Source: 2-01-FULL-49-22 sp036507655 (lineage in GTDB: Bacteria > Patescibacteriota > Saccharimonadia > Saccharimonadales > UBA10212). Taken from it: a DNA stretch of 64,000 nucleotides. This document shows positions 1 through 9,500 of this stretch, in pieces (the first letter of the stretch is position 1; every line of letters begins with the position of its first letter). The notes under the pieces were generated by a model. That model was not told the DNA's origin, did no database searches, and saw only the letters and a program-made list of their open reading frames with translations. A program made the translations under genes and the position numbers. The stretch lies in assembly GCA_036507655.1 (NCBI GenBank), contig DATCIS010000019.1:1-64000 (forward strand), read 5' to 3'.

Positions 1-935
1 GGTTCGACGCCAAAAGCACCTACTAGCGCATCGTAGCGTCAACCGCCGAATATCGAGCGGCCATTCTCGGGGTTGTTGTCGAAGACTTCAAAGACGATGT
101 CGGTGTAGTAGTCAAATCCACGCATCAAAGATGGATCAAAAACTGCGCTTTGGACACCACTAGCAATCAGTAAACTCATCAGGTGCTGCAGTTGCTTAGC
201 AGCCGGGTGTTGCTGTACGACAAGAGGTAATTCGCCAAGTGTTTGGACTTTTAGCAGATCGAGAAGTTGTGAAATGACATCTGCCTGCTGTTGTGCCGGG
301 CTCAGTAGAGCGCCAGCAGAAGACTTAAATTCTTTCTCGGAAATCTTATCAAGTTTATCTATCAGGCGGGAGAGTGGCTGGATCTGCGATTGGTCGAAGT
401 GGAAGTTCTCCAGCAAGAACCAATTGAGTAACTGGCGGCTGTTGAGTCTTATAGTGTAACTATCGGGCTTGGCGCCGAATTCTTTCAAAATTTTGTCGGC
501 CATTAATATAACCTCGTGGTCAGCCTCAATGCCTGCCACTCCGAAAATATCAACGTTTAACTGCCAGTGCTCGCGTAACCGGCCACTTTGAGGACGCTCA
601 TAACGCCAAAGGTTGGGTAGGCTATACCAGCGAGCCGGGTACGACAATTCTTGCCGTTTACCGGCCACCATACGGCTAACTGATGGCGTCATCTCGGGTC
701 TAAGCGTAACTGTGCGGCCGCCGCGGTCTGTAAAAACAAATGTCTGCTCAACGACGATTTCTTCGCTCGTCTTGCTCATATATATCTCAATCGGTTCGAC
801 AATCGGGGCGTCGTACTCCTGATATCCAAAATTCTCAGATACTCGTCGTAGCACGCCAAACATATACTTCTGGATGCGCTTATCTTCAGGATAAAAATCA
901 CGCGCCCCCTTGTACGGTTGAGTTGAGAGAGCCAT
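1..935 (-). pseudogene. hisS: Histidyl-tRNA synthetase, 5' part, interrupted by in-frame TGA
   Basis: Class II synthetase that charges tRNA-His. The N-terminal TQPYKGARDFYP segment, the class II motif 2 region (PNLWRYERPQSGRLREHWQLNVDIFG) and the histidine motif RGFDYYTDIVFEV are all visible. After residue 298 the frame meets TGA at 39-41, exactly where the family has the second glycine of (A/G)GGRYD. The same frame then continues RYDALVGAFGVE to the window edge. A single G-to-T change in GGA would create this stop. The 3' end lies outside the window. The start ATG has a TAAAAT box only 6 bases upstream and no Shine-Dalgarno site, so a leaderless mRNA is likely. It is either a real nonsense mutation or a consensus error; a functional gene is expected in a free-replicating cell. 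Confidence 0.85.
39..41 (-). other. In-frame TGA at a conserved Gly codon of hisS
   Basis: The codon order is Ile-Phe-Gly-Gly-TGA-Arg-Tyr-Asp. Reading frame and homology continue on both sides without a shift. Glycine (GGA) is expected here. TGA is a normal stop elsewhere in the window (rnhB, pheS), so general UGA-to-Gly recoding as in Gracilibacteria is not supported. Confidence 0.85.
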
Positions 936-946
936 GGTGGTATTTT
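918..946 (+). promoter_or_regulatory. Divergent promoter region between hisS and a membrane-protein gene
   Basis: On the plus strand TTGAGT (918-923), a 17-base spacer and TATTTT (941-946) lie 9 bases before the ATG at 956. The hisS -10 box (TAAAAT, minus strand 947-942) occupies the same AT tract, so the two polymerases would compete for it. Neither start has a Shine-Dalgarno site. Confidence 0.5.
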
Positions 947-955
947 AACATCAGT

Positions 956-1678
956 ATGGCGAAAAATAGACCGAGGCGCGGCTCACCTTTGCACTTAGTC
1001 GGTGCCTTTGAGCTTTTCGGCCAGAGTTACCAGATTATAAAGCGTAACTTCGAAGTATTCATATTACTGTTTTCGGTCGGCGCGTTGCTGGCAATGTGGG
1101 AGACGCTCGGACGGTATGTGCAAGACGAGCCATCGCGAGATTGGAAGGTGTTCTTAATCAACCGTGGCTTCGGCAGCAATGTAGATACCGGCGTATTTGC
1201 CGCCGGCGGTTTTATGTTCTTTATCAGCATTTTGTATGCCCTAGCTTATTTATTGCTGACTATCGCCGTCTTAAGAGCCGCTCAAGGCCAAAAAATTACA
1301 ATCGGTGGGCTTTGGCGTGAGTTGGTGGATAGATGGTTATGGCTGAAGCTGATAGGGGCATTCGTCTTGGTCGCTCTGGCGCTAATAGCTGGTTTCATTG
1401 CGCTCATTATTCCAGGGGTAATCCTGATTTGGCGTCTATTCTTTGTACCATTCGTGCTGATTGACCAAAAAACCACGATCGAAGGAGCCTTTAGACGAAG
1501 CTGGCGGATGACAAGAGGTTACGCTTGGCCCATCTACAGCGTTATTTTGGTTACTATTCTTTTATCTATAACAAACGTCTTACCAATTTTCGGCCCGTTG
1601 ATTGCTTTCGTCTTAGGCGCAATTTATACAGTCGCCCCGGCCCTCCGTTACCAAGAACTCAAAAAACTTTCAGCATAA
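956..1678 (+). CDS. Multi-pass membrane protein of the glycerophosphodiesterase membrane-domain/YciC-like type
   Basis: 240 residues. The start MAKNRPRRG is chosen because a good promoter ends 9 bases upstream; the longer frame upstream runs through hisS and its promoter. A basic N-terminus is followed by about five or six hydrophobic segments, including a glycine/isoleucine-rich LIAGFIALIIPGVILIWRLFFVPFVLID stretch and a WRMTRGYAWPI motif. This pattern is seen in DUF975/YciC-like and glycerophosphoryl-diester-phosphodiesterase membrane domains of unknown transport or assembly role. It is transcribed divergently from hisS with a probable leaderless message. The function is not known; only membrane location is well supported. 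Confidence 0.7.
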   Translation: MAKNRPRRGSPLHLVGAFELFGQSYQIIKRNFEVFILLFSVGALLAMWETLGRYVQDEPSRDWKVFLINRGFGSNVDTGVFAAGGFMFFISILYALAYLLLTIAVLRAAQGQKITIGGLWRELVDRWLWLKLIGAFVLVALALIAGFIALIIPGVILIWRLFFVPFVLIDQKTTIEGAFRRSWRMTRGYAWPIYSVILVTILLSITNVLPIFGPLIAFVLGAIYTVAPALRYQELKKLSA

Positions 1679-1681
1679 TCC

Positions 1682-1767
1682 TGGTGGGCGAGAAAGGACT
1701 TGAACCTTCACGGGATTGCTCCCACTAGGTCCTAAACCTAGCGTGTCTACCATTCCACCACTCGCCC
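1682..1767 (-). tRNA. tRNA-Leu (anticodon UAG)
   Basis: The 86-base gene encodes CCA. The acceptor stem pairs GGGCGAG with CTCGCCC, followed by A and CCA. The anticodon arm is CTAGG-TTTAGGA-CCTAG with anticodon TAG. It has a long class II variable arm as expected for leucine, and a GGTTCAAGTCC T-arm. It reads CUN codons. It stands alone between two unrelated genes. Confidence 0.97.
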
Positions 1768-1781
1768 GAACAGGGGTTATT

Positions 1782-2315
1782 TTACTCTTTTTTGCGGTAA
1801 AAGACCAGTTGGGAGTCGCCGTAGAGTTTGGCGGTTATGAGGTCAAACCCGCTAAATGTCGGTGGCTGTTTGCTTCCAGGATAAGACAGAGCAATCAATC
1901 CTTGAGATTCGGCATGTTTAGTGAGCTTTGCTAAAAGTTCGTGCGATAAATCGTCGTATGGCGGGTCAAGCAGCACTAAATCGAATTTAGCGCCGTGATT
2001 ATTATCGCTCCAGCTAACGGCGTTCGCCCTGATGGCTTTGACTTCATTTTCAATCTGTAAAGCTTTTATATTTTTTTGGATTTGATTGTGCGCGTTTTTA
2101 TCGATGTCAATCGCAGTCGCTTTAGCTGCTCCACGACTGATAGCCTCAAAGGTTAAGGCACCACTGCCAGCAAATGCATCAAGCACCGTTAGTCCTTGGA
2201 CATCGCCCAGAACATTGAACAACGCGCCGCGCATCTTATCGCTCATCGGATGGATCTTATGTCCAGGCGGCGATTGGAATTGCCTGCCTCCCAATTTACC
2301 TGCAATTATTCTCAT
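1782..2315 (-). CDS. rsmD: 16S rRNA (guanine-N2) methyltransferase RsmD
   Basis: 177 residues, normal for the family, which methylates G966 of 16S rRNA during 30S assembly. The N-terminus MRIIAGKLGGRQFQSP is diagnostic. The SAM-binding loop DAFAGSG (46-52) and catalytic DPPY (117-120) are present. It lies downstream of recG on the same strand, after a 68-base gap of short repeats. The stop codon lies 14 bases from the tRNA-Leu gene, whose promoter would have to lie within rsmD. Confidence 0.95.
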   Translation of the reverse strand: MRIIAGKLGGRQFQSPPGHKIHPMSDKMRGALFNVLGDVQGLTVLDAFAGSGALTFEAISRGAAKATAIDIDKNAHNQIQKNIKALQIENEVKAIRANAVSWSDNNHGAKFDLVLLDPPYDDLSHELLAKLTKHAESQGLIALSYPGSKQPPTFSGFDLITAKLYGDSQLVFYRKKE

Positions 2316-2319
2316 ATCA

Positions 2320-2345
2320 GTAGGATATAGGACTTAGGATTTAGG
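2320..2345. repeat. Short TAGGA-type intergenic repeat
   Basis: Near-tandem copies of a TAGGA/TTAGGA unit fill the gap upstream of rsmD. The reverse complement resembles the repeat at 51860-51893 upstream of the glycosidase gene. No gene or hairpin is seen in the gap. Confidence 0.45.
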
Positions 2346-2383
2346 GTACAGCATCATATGTTCTACTTCCTGTGCCCTCTGTC

Positions 2384-4420
2384 CTAGTTTAAGCTAGTTA
2401 CAGCTCTTAAAGTAACCACGCGCTCGGCAAGGTGCGGGTATTTTTCGATATTTTCACCCTTTTCGATGAATTTCTGGGCGGCATTACGAGCCGCAGCGAT
2501 TAGTTTTATGTCTGTTAAGTTGGCGACTCGTAAATCAAGCGCGCCGTGCTGCATGGTACCGTAAATTGCCCCTGGCCCGCGCATTCGTAAATCAAGCTCA
2601 GCCAATTTGAAGCCGTCACTCATAGTTTCGAGCGCCTTAAGCCTCGGACCAGGGTCCTGGCTGTCGCCTGGAATCAAGTAGCAGTAGCTTTGGTGTTCTG
2701 CTCGGCCGACACGGCCGCGCAGCTGATGAATTTGCGCTAATCCGAATCTCTCCGCCCCTTCGACCATCATAACTGAGGCATTTGGCACATCAACCCCTAC
2801 TTCGATAACTGTCGTACTAACTAAGATGTCGTATTCATGGTTTAAAAATTTCTGCATGACTGAATCCTTTTCATCTGATTTCAGCCGTCCGTGCAGCAAT
2901 CCGATCCGGCGATGCTTGAAATCTTTCTGACTTATTCGCTCAAACACTTCCTCAACCGAAAGTCCGCCGCTAGTTTCCGAATCAGTAATCAGTGGACAAA
3001 CGATAAACATCTGCCTGCCGGCTTCGAGCTCTTTATCTATCTGTTCATAAAGTTGTCTGCGAGAATTCGGCGACCAGATTTTAGTGGTAATCGGTTGGCG
3101 GCCGGGTGGCATATCGTCGAGAATGGAAATATCCAACTCTCCATAAAGTGTCAGCGCCAGGCTACGGGGAATTGGCGTAGCTGTCATATGTAGAACATGG
3201 GGCATATGGCCGGCTTTAGCCTGCAATTTCTTACGCTGTTCGACGCCAAAACGGTGTTGTTCATCAACGATAATCAGACCGAGTTTATGCATATCAACTT
3301 GCTCGGCAATCAGTGCGTGCGTGCCTATCATCAACCCAATCTCACCGGACGCAATCCGTTTTCGAGCCTCGGTCTTTTGTTTTGGTTTTAAGCCGCTAAT
3401 CAGCAGGCCGACATAGCCTTGGTAATTTACTCTGGAAAGCAGTTTATAAAGATTGTCGGCATGCTGGCGCGCCAAAATCTCCGTGGGCGCCATCAGCGCG
3501 ACTTGAAAACCTGGTTTTAGCGCCATCAGTGCCGCCATTGCGGCTATAATCGTTTTACCAGACCCGACATCGCCTTCCAGCAAGCGATTCATCGGTTGGT
3601 TTTTAGCCATATCCTGGTAAACCTGCCAGACGGCTTTGCGCTGGGCGCCTGTTAGTTTAAAGGGCAGTTTTGCCACAAAATCGCGAGCTAACTCCTTATT
3701 GAACGAAATCGCCAGTGCTTTATCGCGATAAAGCTCATACTTATTCAGTAAAGCTGCGAGCGACAGTTCGAAAACTTCTTCAAATCCCAGCCGTCTCTTG
3801 GCTTTTTCCAACTGCTGGGTTGAGCTTGGGAAGTGCATTTCCATAACCGCTTCCGAGTAGGGGGCTAATTTTTGTTCTTTGATTAACCAGCTCGGTAGGT
3901 GCTCGACGGGCTCACCAATATCTGTAAAAGCTTGACGGATCAGTTTACGAACGGTGAATGACTTCAGTCCTTTGGTCTCACGATAAATCGGTATGATGCG
4001 AGCTGTGTTGACCGGAAAAGCGCTGACCAACTCAACTGAGGGGTTGGTAATGCTGAACCGGCTGCGCCGCAGGGCATACTCACCGGAGATATAATACGGC
4101 TGGTTTTTCTTAATCGCGCCGCCGCGATATGGTTGGTTGAACCAAATCAGCCGGACGCTGCCGGTTTCGTCGGTCGCGATGGCCTCTGTGATATGCAGGC
4201 CACGCCGCACGTAGCGGCCGGTTACTTGGCTGATTTGGGCTTCCAGTGTTACCTGGCCAGGTTTGAGTTTCTTAACGGATCTAACTTTCGAATAATCTTG
4301 GTAGCGCCGCGGATAATTGGTAATTAAGTCGTCAATATTCTTGATGCCAAGAATCACCAACTTCTTAGCCACCTCATCTCCTACTCCTCTAAGCTCCGTA
4401 ATCGGCGTCGAAAGTGTCAC
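2384..4420 (-). CDS. recG: ATP-dependent DNA helicase RecG
   Basis: 678 residues, full length. RecG remodels stalled replication forks and branch-migrates Holliday junctions. The N-terminal wedge/OB region covers about 1-200. Superfamily 2 motifs follow: GDVGSGKT (283-290), DEQH (386-389), the TAT motif (HMTATPIPRS) and the C-terminal QLRGRVGR motif. Translation starts at GTG, with a TACACT -10 box 7 bases upstream and no ribosome-binding site, so it is probably leaderless even though a methyltransferase gene ends 20 bases upstream. Confidence 0.96.
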   Translation of the reverse strand: MTLSTPITELRGVGDEVAKKLVILGIKNIDDLITNYPRRYQDYSKVRSVKKLKPGQVTLEAQISQVTGRYVRRGLHITEAIATDETGSVRLIWFNQPYRGGAIKKNQPYYISGEYALRRSRFSITNPSVELVSAFPVNTARIIPIYRETKGLKSFTVRKLIRQAFTDIGEPVEHLPSWLIKEQKLAPYSEAVMEMHFPSSTQQLEKAKRRLGFEEVFELSLAALLNKYELYRDKALAISFNKELARDFVAKLPFKLTGAQRKAVWQVYQDMAKNQPMNRLLEGDVGSGKTIIAAMAALMALKPGFQVALMAPTEILARQHADNLYKLLSRVNYQGYVGLLISGLKPKQKTEARKRIASGEIGLMIGTHALIAEQVDMHKLGLIIVDEQHRFGVEQRKKLQAKAGHMPHVLHMTATPIPRSLALTLYGELDISILDDMPPGRQPITTKIWSPNSRRQLYEQIDKELEAGRQMFIVCPLITDSETSGGLSVEEVFERISQKDFKHRRIGLLHGRLKSDEKDSVMQKFLNHEYDILVSTTVIEVGVDVPNASVMMVEGAERFGLAQIHQLRGRVGRAEHQSYCYLIPGDSQDPGPRLKALETMSDGFKLAELDLRMRGPGAIYGTMQHGALDLRVANLTDIKLIAAARNAAQKFIEKGENIEKYPHLAERVVTLRAVTSLN

Positions 4421-4439
4421 TGCTACAAGTGTAGCAATA

Positions 4440-5210
4440 TTATTTTCTTTTGAGTTTTAGCCAGACGCTTGGACCAAAGTAGATTGGCGCCAGCAGTGGT
4501 TGCATGACTCGCTCAAGTCCAAGCAGGATATTTTTGCCCAGGACTTTTTTGACGCGCGGCGAGCGCAGGTTGGAACCGCTTAAAACCGTCTCAACTTCAA
4601 AACCGGCTTTTTGCAGCATTGTAATAATGGTCTTTGGATGGTGGTTAACAAACGGCAGCTCTCCCTCTTTAACTTTAACTTCTTCTTGGATACTGACTGG
4701 TATGCGAGGAACGCGCTTACCACGTATTCCATATCTGACCCGATTCAAAAAATGGGCATCGTTAGCAAACTCTAAAACGAAAGTTCCGCCAGGCTTTAAG
4801 ACTCTGGCTATTTCTTTAAATTCGGCCAGTGGGTCTGGAAGGTGGTGTAAAACCCGTACAACTAGTACTAAATCTACCGAGCGCTTGGGTATTTTAAGGT
4901 CGGCAGCTTGAAGTAACTTGCGCTCGACATTCGGAGTATCTTTTAGATATATCCTGGCAATATCAAGCTGCTGTTGGCTTGGTTCGGCTAAAGTTACCTT
5001 ATTGGCAAATTTGGTCAGCAATTTGCTCAAACGGCCGTAGCCGCCCCCGACATCGACCGCGTGCTTAAAGTGCTGCCCCTTTAGCAATCTATTGATTGCT
5101 AACTCTTCTGCCGCATGCTCATACTCGCGTCCGGCCCAATAATCTTGGTAGTTGTATTTCGGGTCGTCGTACTGGTCCGCTCTACGAATAGTTTTCTTAG
5201 TTTGAGCCAT
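4440..5210 (-). CDS. SAM-dependent class I methyltransferase
   Basis: 256 residues. The SAM-binding motif I is HAVDVGGGYGRLSKLL, followed by an acidic motif II and a VLVVRVLHHLPDPLAEFKEIARVLKPGGTFVLEF block typical of UbiE/Coq5-like enzymes. The C-terminal half is basic and hydrophobic (NILLGLERVMQPLLAPIYFGPSVWLKLKRK), suggesting membrane association. The start codon directly abuts the tyrS stop, so it is co-transcribed with tyrS. The substrate cannot be told from sequence; a lipid or small molecule is more likely than rRNA. Confidence 0.8.
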   Translation of the reverse strand: MAQTKKTIRRADQYDDPKYNYQDYWAGREYEHAAEELAINRLLKGQHFKHAVDVGGGYGRLSKLLTKFANKVTLAEPSQQQLDIARIYLKDTPNVERKLLQAADLKIPKRSVDLVLVVRVLHHLPDPLAEFKEIARVLKPGGTFVLEFANDAHFLNRVRYGIRGKRVPRIPVSIQEEVKVKEGELPFVNHHPKTIITMLQKAGFEVETVLSGSNLRSPRVKKVLGKNILLGLERVMQPLLAPIYFGPSVWLKLKRK

Positions 5211-6452
5211 CTATTCTAACTCTACCAGGGCAGAGTCCCTGTAGGCTTTGCCGCGGCGCAAAAGCAGACGGCCGTTTTGAAAATCATTTGGCTCGAAAGT
5301 ATCGCGTGTGACCTGTTTGCCATTTATATAAATACCGCCGTTAACCAATACCGTCCTAGCTATTGAATTTGATTTAACCAGTCCAGTTTTGACTAAAGCA
5401 TCAATAATACTACCGACGTCTCGTGCTTTGGCTGAGGGAATCTCTTTTCTGATTTCTGCCAACTCCTCTTCGGAAGCTTCGGTCATAGATACTTGACTAG
5501 TCAAGTATTTCGTAACGCTGTTGGCCGTTTTGCCGGCTGAACCGTGGACGAGTTTCGTTACTTCCTCGGCCAGAGTTTTTTGGGCTTTTCTTTGGGCTGG
5601 GTCTGCATTGTGTTCGTTCATCACATCTTCTATCTGCTCTTTCGGTAGCAGCGTGAAAACCTTCAGAGAATTCTCGACATCGGCGTCGCCACTGTTAATC
5701 CAGAACTGGTAAAACTGCGTTGGGCTGGTCTTTTGGGCGTCGAGCCAAACAGCTCCGGCCTCGGTTTTGCCGAATTTGCGCCCGGTGGCTTTATCGACCA
5801 CCAATGGCATGCTCAATGCCTGGACTTCTTTGCCTTCTTTCTTGCGGATAAGAGCAACCCCGGAGAGCATATTCCCCCATTGGTCAGAGCCACCAATTTG
5901 CAGTTCGACAGCTTGTTTTTTAAACAGCTGCCAGTAGTCGTAGCCTTGGATCAAAGAATAGCTAAACTCAGCGTAGCTGATGCCGCTGCCACCTTCGCCC
6001 ATCCGTTCTCTTACAAACTCGCGCTGCATCAGCTCGGTCATAGAAAAGCTCTTACCAACCTCTCTTAGAAAATCGAGGTATTTTACGTCGGAAAACCAAG
6101 CGTAATTATCAGCCGGAGTGAACGGTTCGCCGGCAAAAAGGCCGGAGACTTGCTGCTTGATGGCCGCGGCGTTGCGTAGAATTTCTTCTCTAGGTTGTAG
6201 CTCGCGCTCCTCAGTTTTCCCACCGGGATCACCAATTAGGCTAGTGGCGCCACCAACTAGCAAAACGGCCTTCCAGCCGCCATCGATCAATCTTCTGGCA
6301 AGTAGTAAAACCGCCAGGTTGCCGATGGTCAAACTATCCACCGAAGCATCAACGCCATGATAGAAAGACTTAGGCTCGTCAAGCCAGCTCAAATCAGTAA
6401 ACGTTTTGTCTTTTATCAGGCCGCGCCAGGCCAAATCTTCACTTAGGCTCAT
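5211..6452 (-). CDS. tyrS: Tyrosyl-tRNA synthetase
   Basis: 413 residues, class I synthetase charging tRNA-Tyr. Visible are a Rossmann core with GGATSLIGDPGGK, the tyrosine-binding SYSLIQGYDYWQL and QIGGSDQWGN blocks, a KFGKT (226-230) version of KMSKS, and a C-terminal S4 RNA-binding domain (about 350-410). The HIGH signature is replaced by TIGN at 42-45 in DASVDSLTIGNLA, an unusual active-site variant. It is the first gene of a two-gene unit with the methyltransferase. Confidence 0.95.
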   Translation of the reverse strand: MSLSEDLAWRGLIKDKTFTDLSWLDEPKSFYHGVDASVDSLTIGNLAVLLLARRLIDGGWKAVLLVGGATSLIGDPGGKTEERELQPREEILRNAAAIKQQVSGLFAGEPFTPADNYAWFSDVKYLDFLREVGKSFSMTELMQREFVRERMGEGGSGISYAEFSYSLIQGYDYWQLFKKQAVELQIGGSDQWGNMLSGVALIRKKEGKEVQALSMPLVVDKATGRKFGKTEAGAVWLDAQKTSPTQFYQFWINSGDADVENSLKVFTLLPKEQIEDVMNEHNADPAQRKAQKTLAEEVTKLVHGSAGKTANSVTKYLTSQVSMTEASEEELAEIRKEIPSAKARDVGSIIDALVKTGLVKSNSIARTVLVNGGIYINGKQVTRDTFEPNDFQNGRLLLRRGKAYRDSALVELE

Positions 6453-6525
6453 AGGGTATTTCTCAGAATATCGTCTAATACTTGATAATAGTATAGCGCA
6501 CCAGATTATGGCCTTTTAAAACAGA

Positions 6526-6552
6526 TTGTTAATCGAAGCATTTTGATATAAT
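6526..6552 (+). promoter_or_regulatory. Promoter of the PBP1A gene
   Basis: A perfect TATAAT (6547-6552) is preceded by TTGTTA (6526-6531) at a slightly short 15-base spacing. The transcript would have a leader of about 25 bases containing the GGAGATGAG ribosome-binding site, unlike the many leaderless genes around it. Confidence 0.6.
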
Positions 6553-6582
6553 GACTCTGATACACGGAGATGAGATTCAACG

Positions 6583-9500
6583 ATGAAAATTAAGGGTTTT
6601 GGCAGACCCGGGCGCCCAAAACGGCGAGGAAAGCCGATTGTAACCCGTCGCGGCCGCGTGCTAAAGGTCAATCGCTCACTGGGCCAAAAGTGGACAGCCA
6701 TGGGAGAGGCTAAGACTTTACGAAAGCTCAACCGCTTGCGTGGCTTACCCAAATCAAGGCTCAAGAGGGTTGCTTGGCGTTTGCACCCGAAGCGCGTAGC
6801 AGCTTATTGGTTCAGTCGCGATGGCGGCATAATGGCTCTGAAAATTACCGGCATAGCTATACTTTTCTTTTTCATGCTGACGCTTGGGGTTTTTGCCTAC
6901 TTCCGCAAAGACTTGCCAGATATTAAAGATATATCTGGCAGTAGCTTAGGTGGCAGCATCAGTTATTACGACCGCTCGGGTAAAGTTCTGCTTTGGCAGG
7001 ATTACAACGCCGTCAAACGGGTACCAGTACAAGGTGAAGATATATCGAAATTTATGAAAGATGCCACTGTGGCAGTTGAGGATAAAGACTTTTATACCCA
7101 CCGAGGGTTCGATTTAAGAGGCATTACTCGAGCCGCCATCAATGATATCTTTCACCGCGGTGTCCGGCAAGGGGGCTCAACCATTACCCAGCAGCTGGTT
7201 AAGTTGACTCAAGACTGGACACAGCAACGGACATTCACTCGTAAGGTAAAAGAGCTAATTTTGGCAGTTGAGCTTGAAAGAACCTACACCAAGGAAGAGA
7301 TTCTGACCGGCTATCTCAATGCTGCGCCTTATGGAGGCATAGACTATGGAGTTCAGGTGGCAGCCGCTGACTATTTCCATAAAAGCGCCAAGGATCTGAC
7401 CTTGGCTGAAGCGGCTTTCCTAGCGACGATTCCTAAATCACCTACTTTGTATTCACCCTACAGTGGAGAATACTTTAACCGAGAGGCCTTTATTGGCCGT
7501 TATAACTACGTACTGGACCAAATGGTTAATCTGGGCATGATTGACAAGAAACAAGCCGATGAAGCTAAAAAAGTTGATGTCCTAGCGACTGTTCAGCCAC
7601 AACAACAAAAATACGCTGGCATCCGGGCGCCGTATTTTGTACTGGCTGCCAAGAATGAGATTGTTACCAAAAGAGCTCCCCAGGGGCCCGGCAAGAATAG
7701 ACCGGGGGGCTGGAAGGTCATCACCACCCTTGATCTAAATCTGCAGGACCTTGCCGAAAAGACAATTCAAAAGAACCGAGCCAACGCCGCACGCTACGGT
7801 GCCGACGCCCAGGCGCTGGTAGCTGAAGAAGTCAAAACTGGTCAGGTTGTAGCACTAGTAGGCGGCAACGATTTTGACAATCCGGAGTTCGGCAAGATTA
7901 ACTATGCTCAGTGGAACGTCTCACCTGGCTCCTCTTTTAAGCCGTACGACTATGTTTCATTGATAGAAAACAATAATGCCGGTGCTGGTTCGGTCTTATA
8001 CGACGTTCAGCAGCCTCTACCGGGGTACCCCTGCACAAACAAGACCAAACCGTCCTTTGGAAAAGGCCCGCCTAGTGGCGGTAACTGTTTGTGGAATTAT
8101 GATTTCAAATACCCAGGAGCCGAATCTCTGCGTTACGCCTTGGGGGGTTCGCGTAACGTACCAGCGGTGAAAGCCATGTTGTCAGTCGTACCAGGTAATG
8201 AAACCGCTTCAATTAACAAAACGATAAGCACGGCTAACGACTTGATGGCTACACCCGGGGCATATAAGTGCTACAAGCCCGGAGTAGATACTAATACCGC
8301 TACTAAAGCCGATGAGACTCAGTGCTACGGTGCGTCTGCCATCGGTGATGGCGCTTATGTCCATCTCGACCAGCATACTCACGGTGTAGCCTCTATCAGT
8401 CGTCTGGGATTAGCCCTACCACAGACATACATCTTAAAAATCTACGATTCCAAGAGCGAAACCAAACCGCTTTATGAATGGAAGCAGCTCAAAGCAGGAG
8501 ATGAAGGCGTTAAGCAAGCTGTCCGACCCGAAGCCGGTTACATTGTTAGCGATATAGCGTCTGACCCTAGGGCTAGCTACCTATCGGGTGGTAGGAAATG
8601 GCATAACTATAAAGGTTGGAAGACCGCTATCAAGACTGGCACTACTAACAACGGCTTTGACGGCCTGATGATGGGCTGGAATACCAAATATGCGGTCGGT
8701 AGTTGGGTTGGCCATCATACCCGCAACAAGCGCCTAACGACGTTTATGGAGAATCTCACACAGCCCCTAACGCGCGATTTTATGTTAGCCGCTCTGGACG
8801 CCTCCGGCGCAAAAGCTGAAAACTGGAAGGAGCCAGCCGGCATCCAACACTCGCCGGCCTATGTTGTACGTACTCACGTCGGAAACGGTTCGATTGAGCC
8901 TAGCCCGTCTACCGACCTATTTCCGTCGTGGTATAAACCAAAGGGGGCAACCAGCCAGAACGTTACTTTGGATAAGGTATCCGGCAAGATAGCCACTAAC
9001 TGTACCCCTTCTCTAGCGAAACAAACTCTTGGTGGCAGTTCAGCGCCAAATGCTTTCTCGGTCGACCCCTTCTATCCGCCTGGTGCCGGTTCAACCACTT
9101 CAACCGCTACAACTGGAACGTCTGATGATGTCCACAGTTGCGGTGACACGCGCCCAAGCATTACTTTGACCGTAGACGATACCAACTGTAGTAATTGCAC
9201 TTTCACGGCTTTCGTGCAAGCCGGTACGCATCCATTTAATTCATCCAATTACCCTCAGTATCCAGGAGTAGTTAACTTCTACGTCAATGGTCAGCTTGTT
9301 AGCTCACAACCGGTTGCAGATCCGGCCGACACTATTTCAGTAACCTATAACGCAACGTCGGGAGGAAGCGCCTCTGTGACGGCACAGATTATAGACAGCG
9401 TGCTTTATGACGCCACGAGTAATGCCGTAGAAGTCAACTTCACTGGAGGTGGTGGCGATTCGTTAAACTTTGATTTGGCGAAAAAACAAGGCGCTGCGAA

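Noticed and set aside
39..41. UGA read as glycine throughout (genetic code 25)
   Set aside because: UGA ends rnhB inside the yraN start and ends pheS at an ATGA overlap, and the trmH interruption is TAA. One UGA at a Gly site does not support recoding.
740..955. N-terminal extension of the membrane protein into hisS
   Set aside because: The extension is antisense to hisS, and a good promoter ends just before the ATG at 956.
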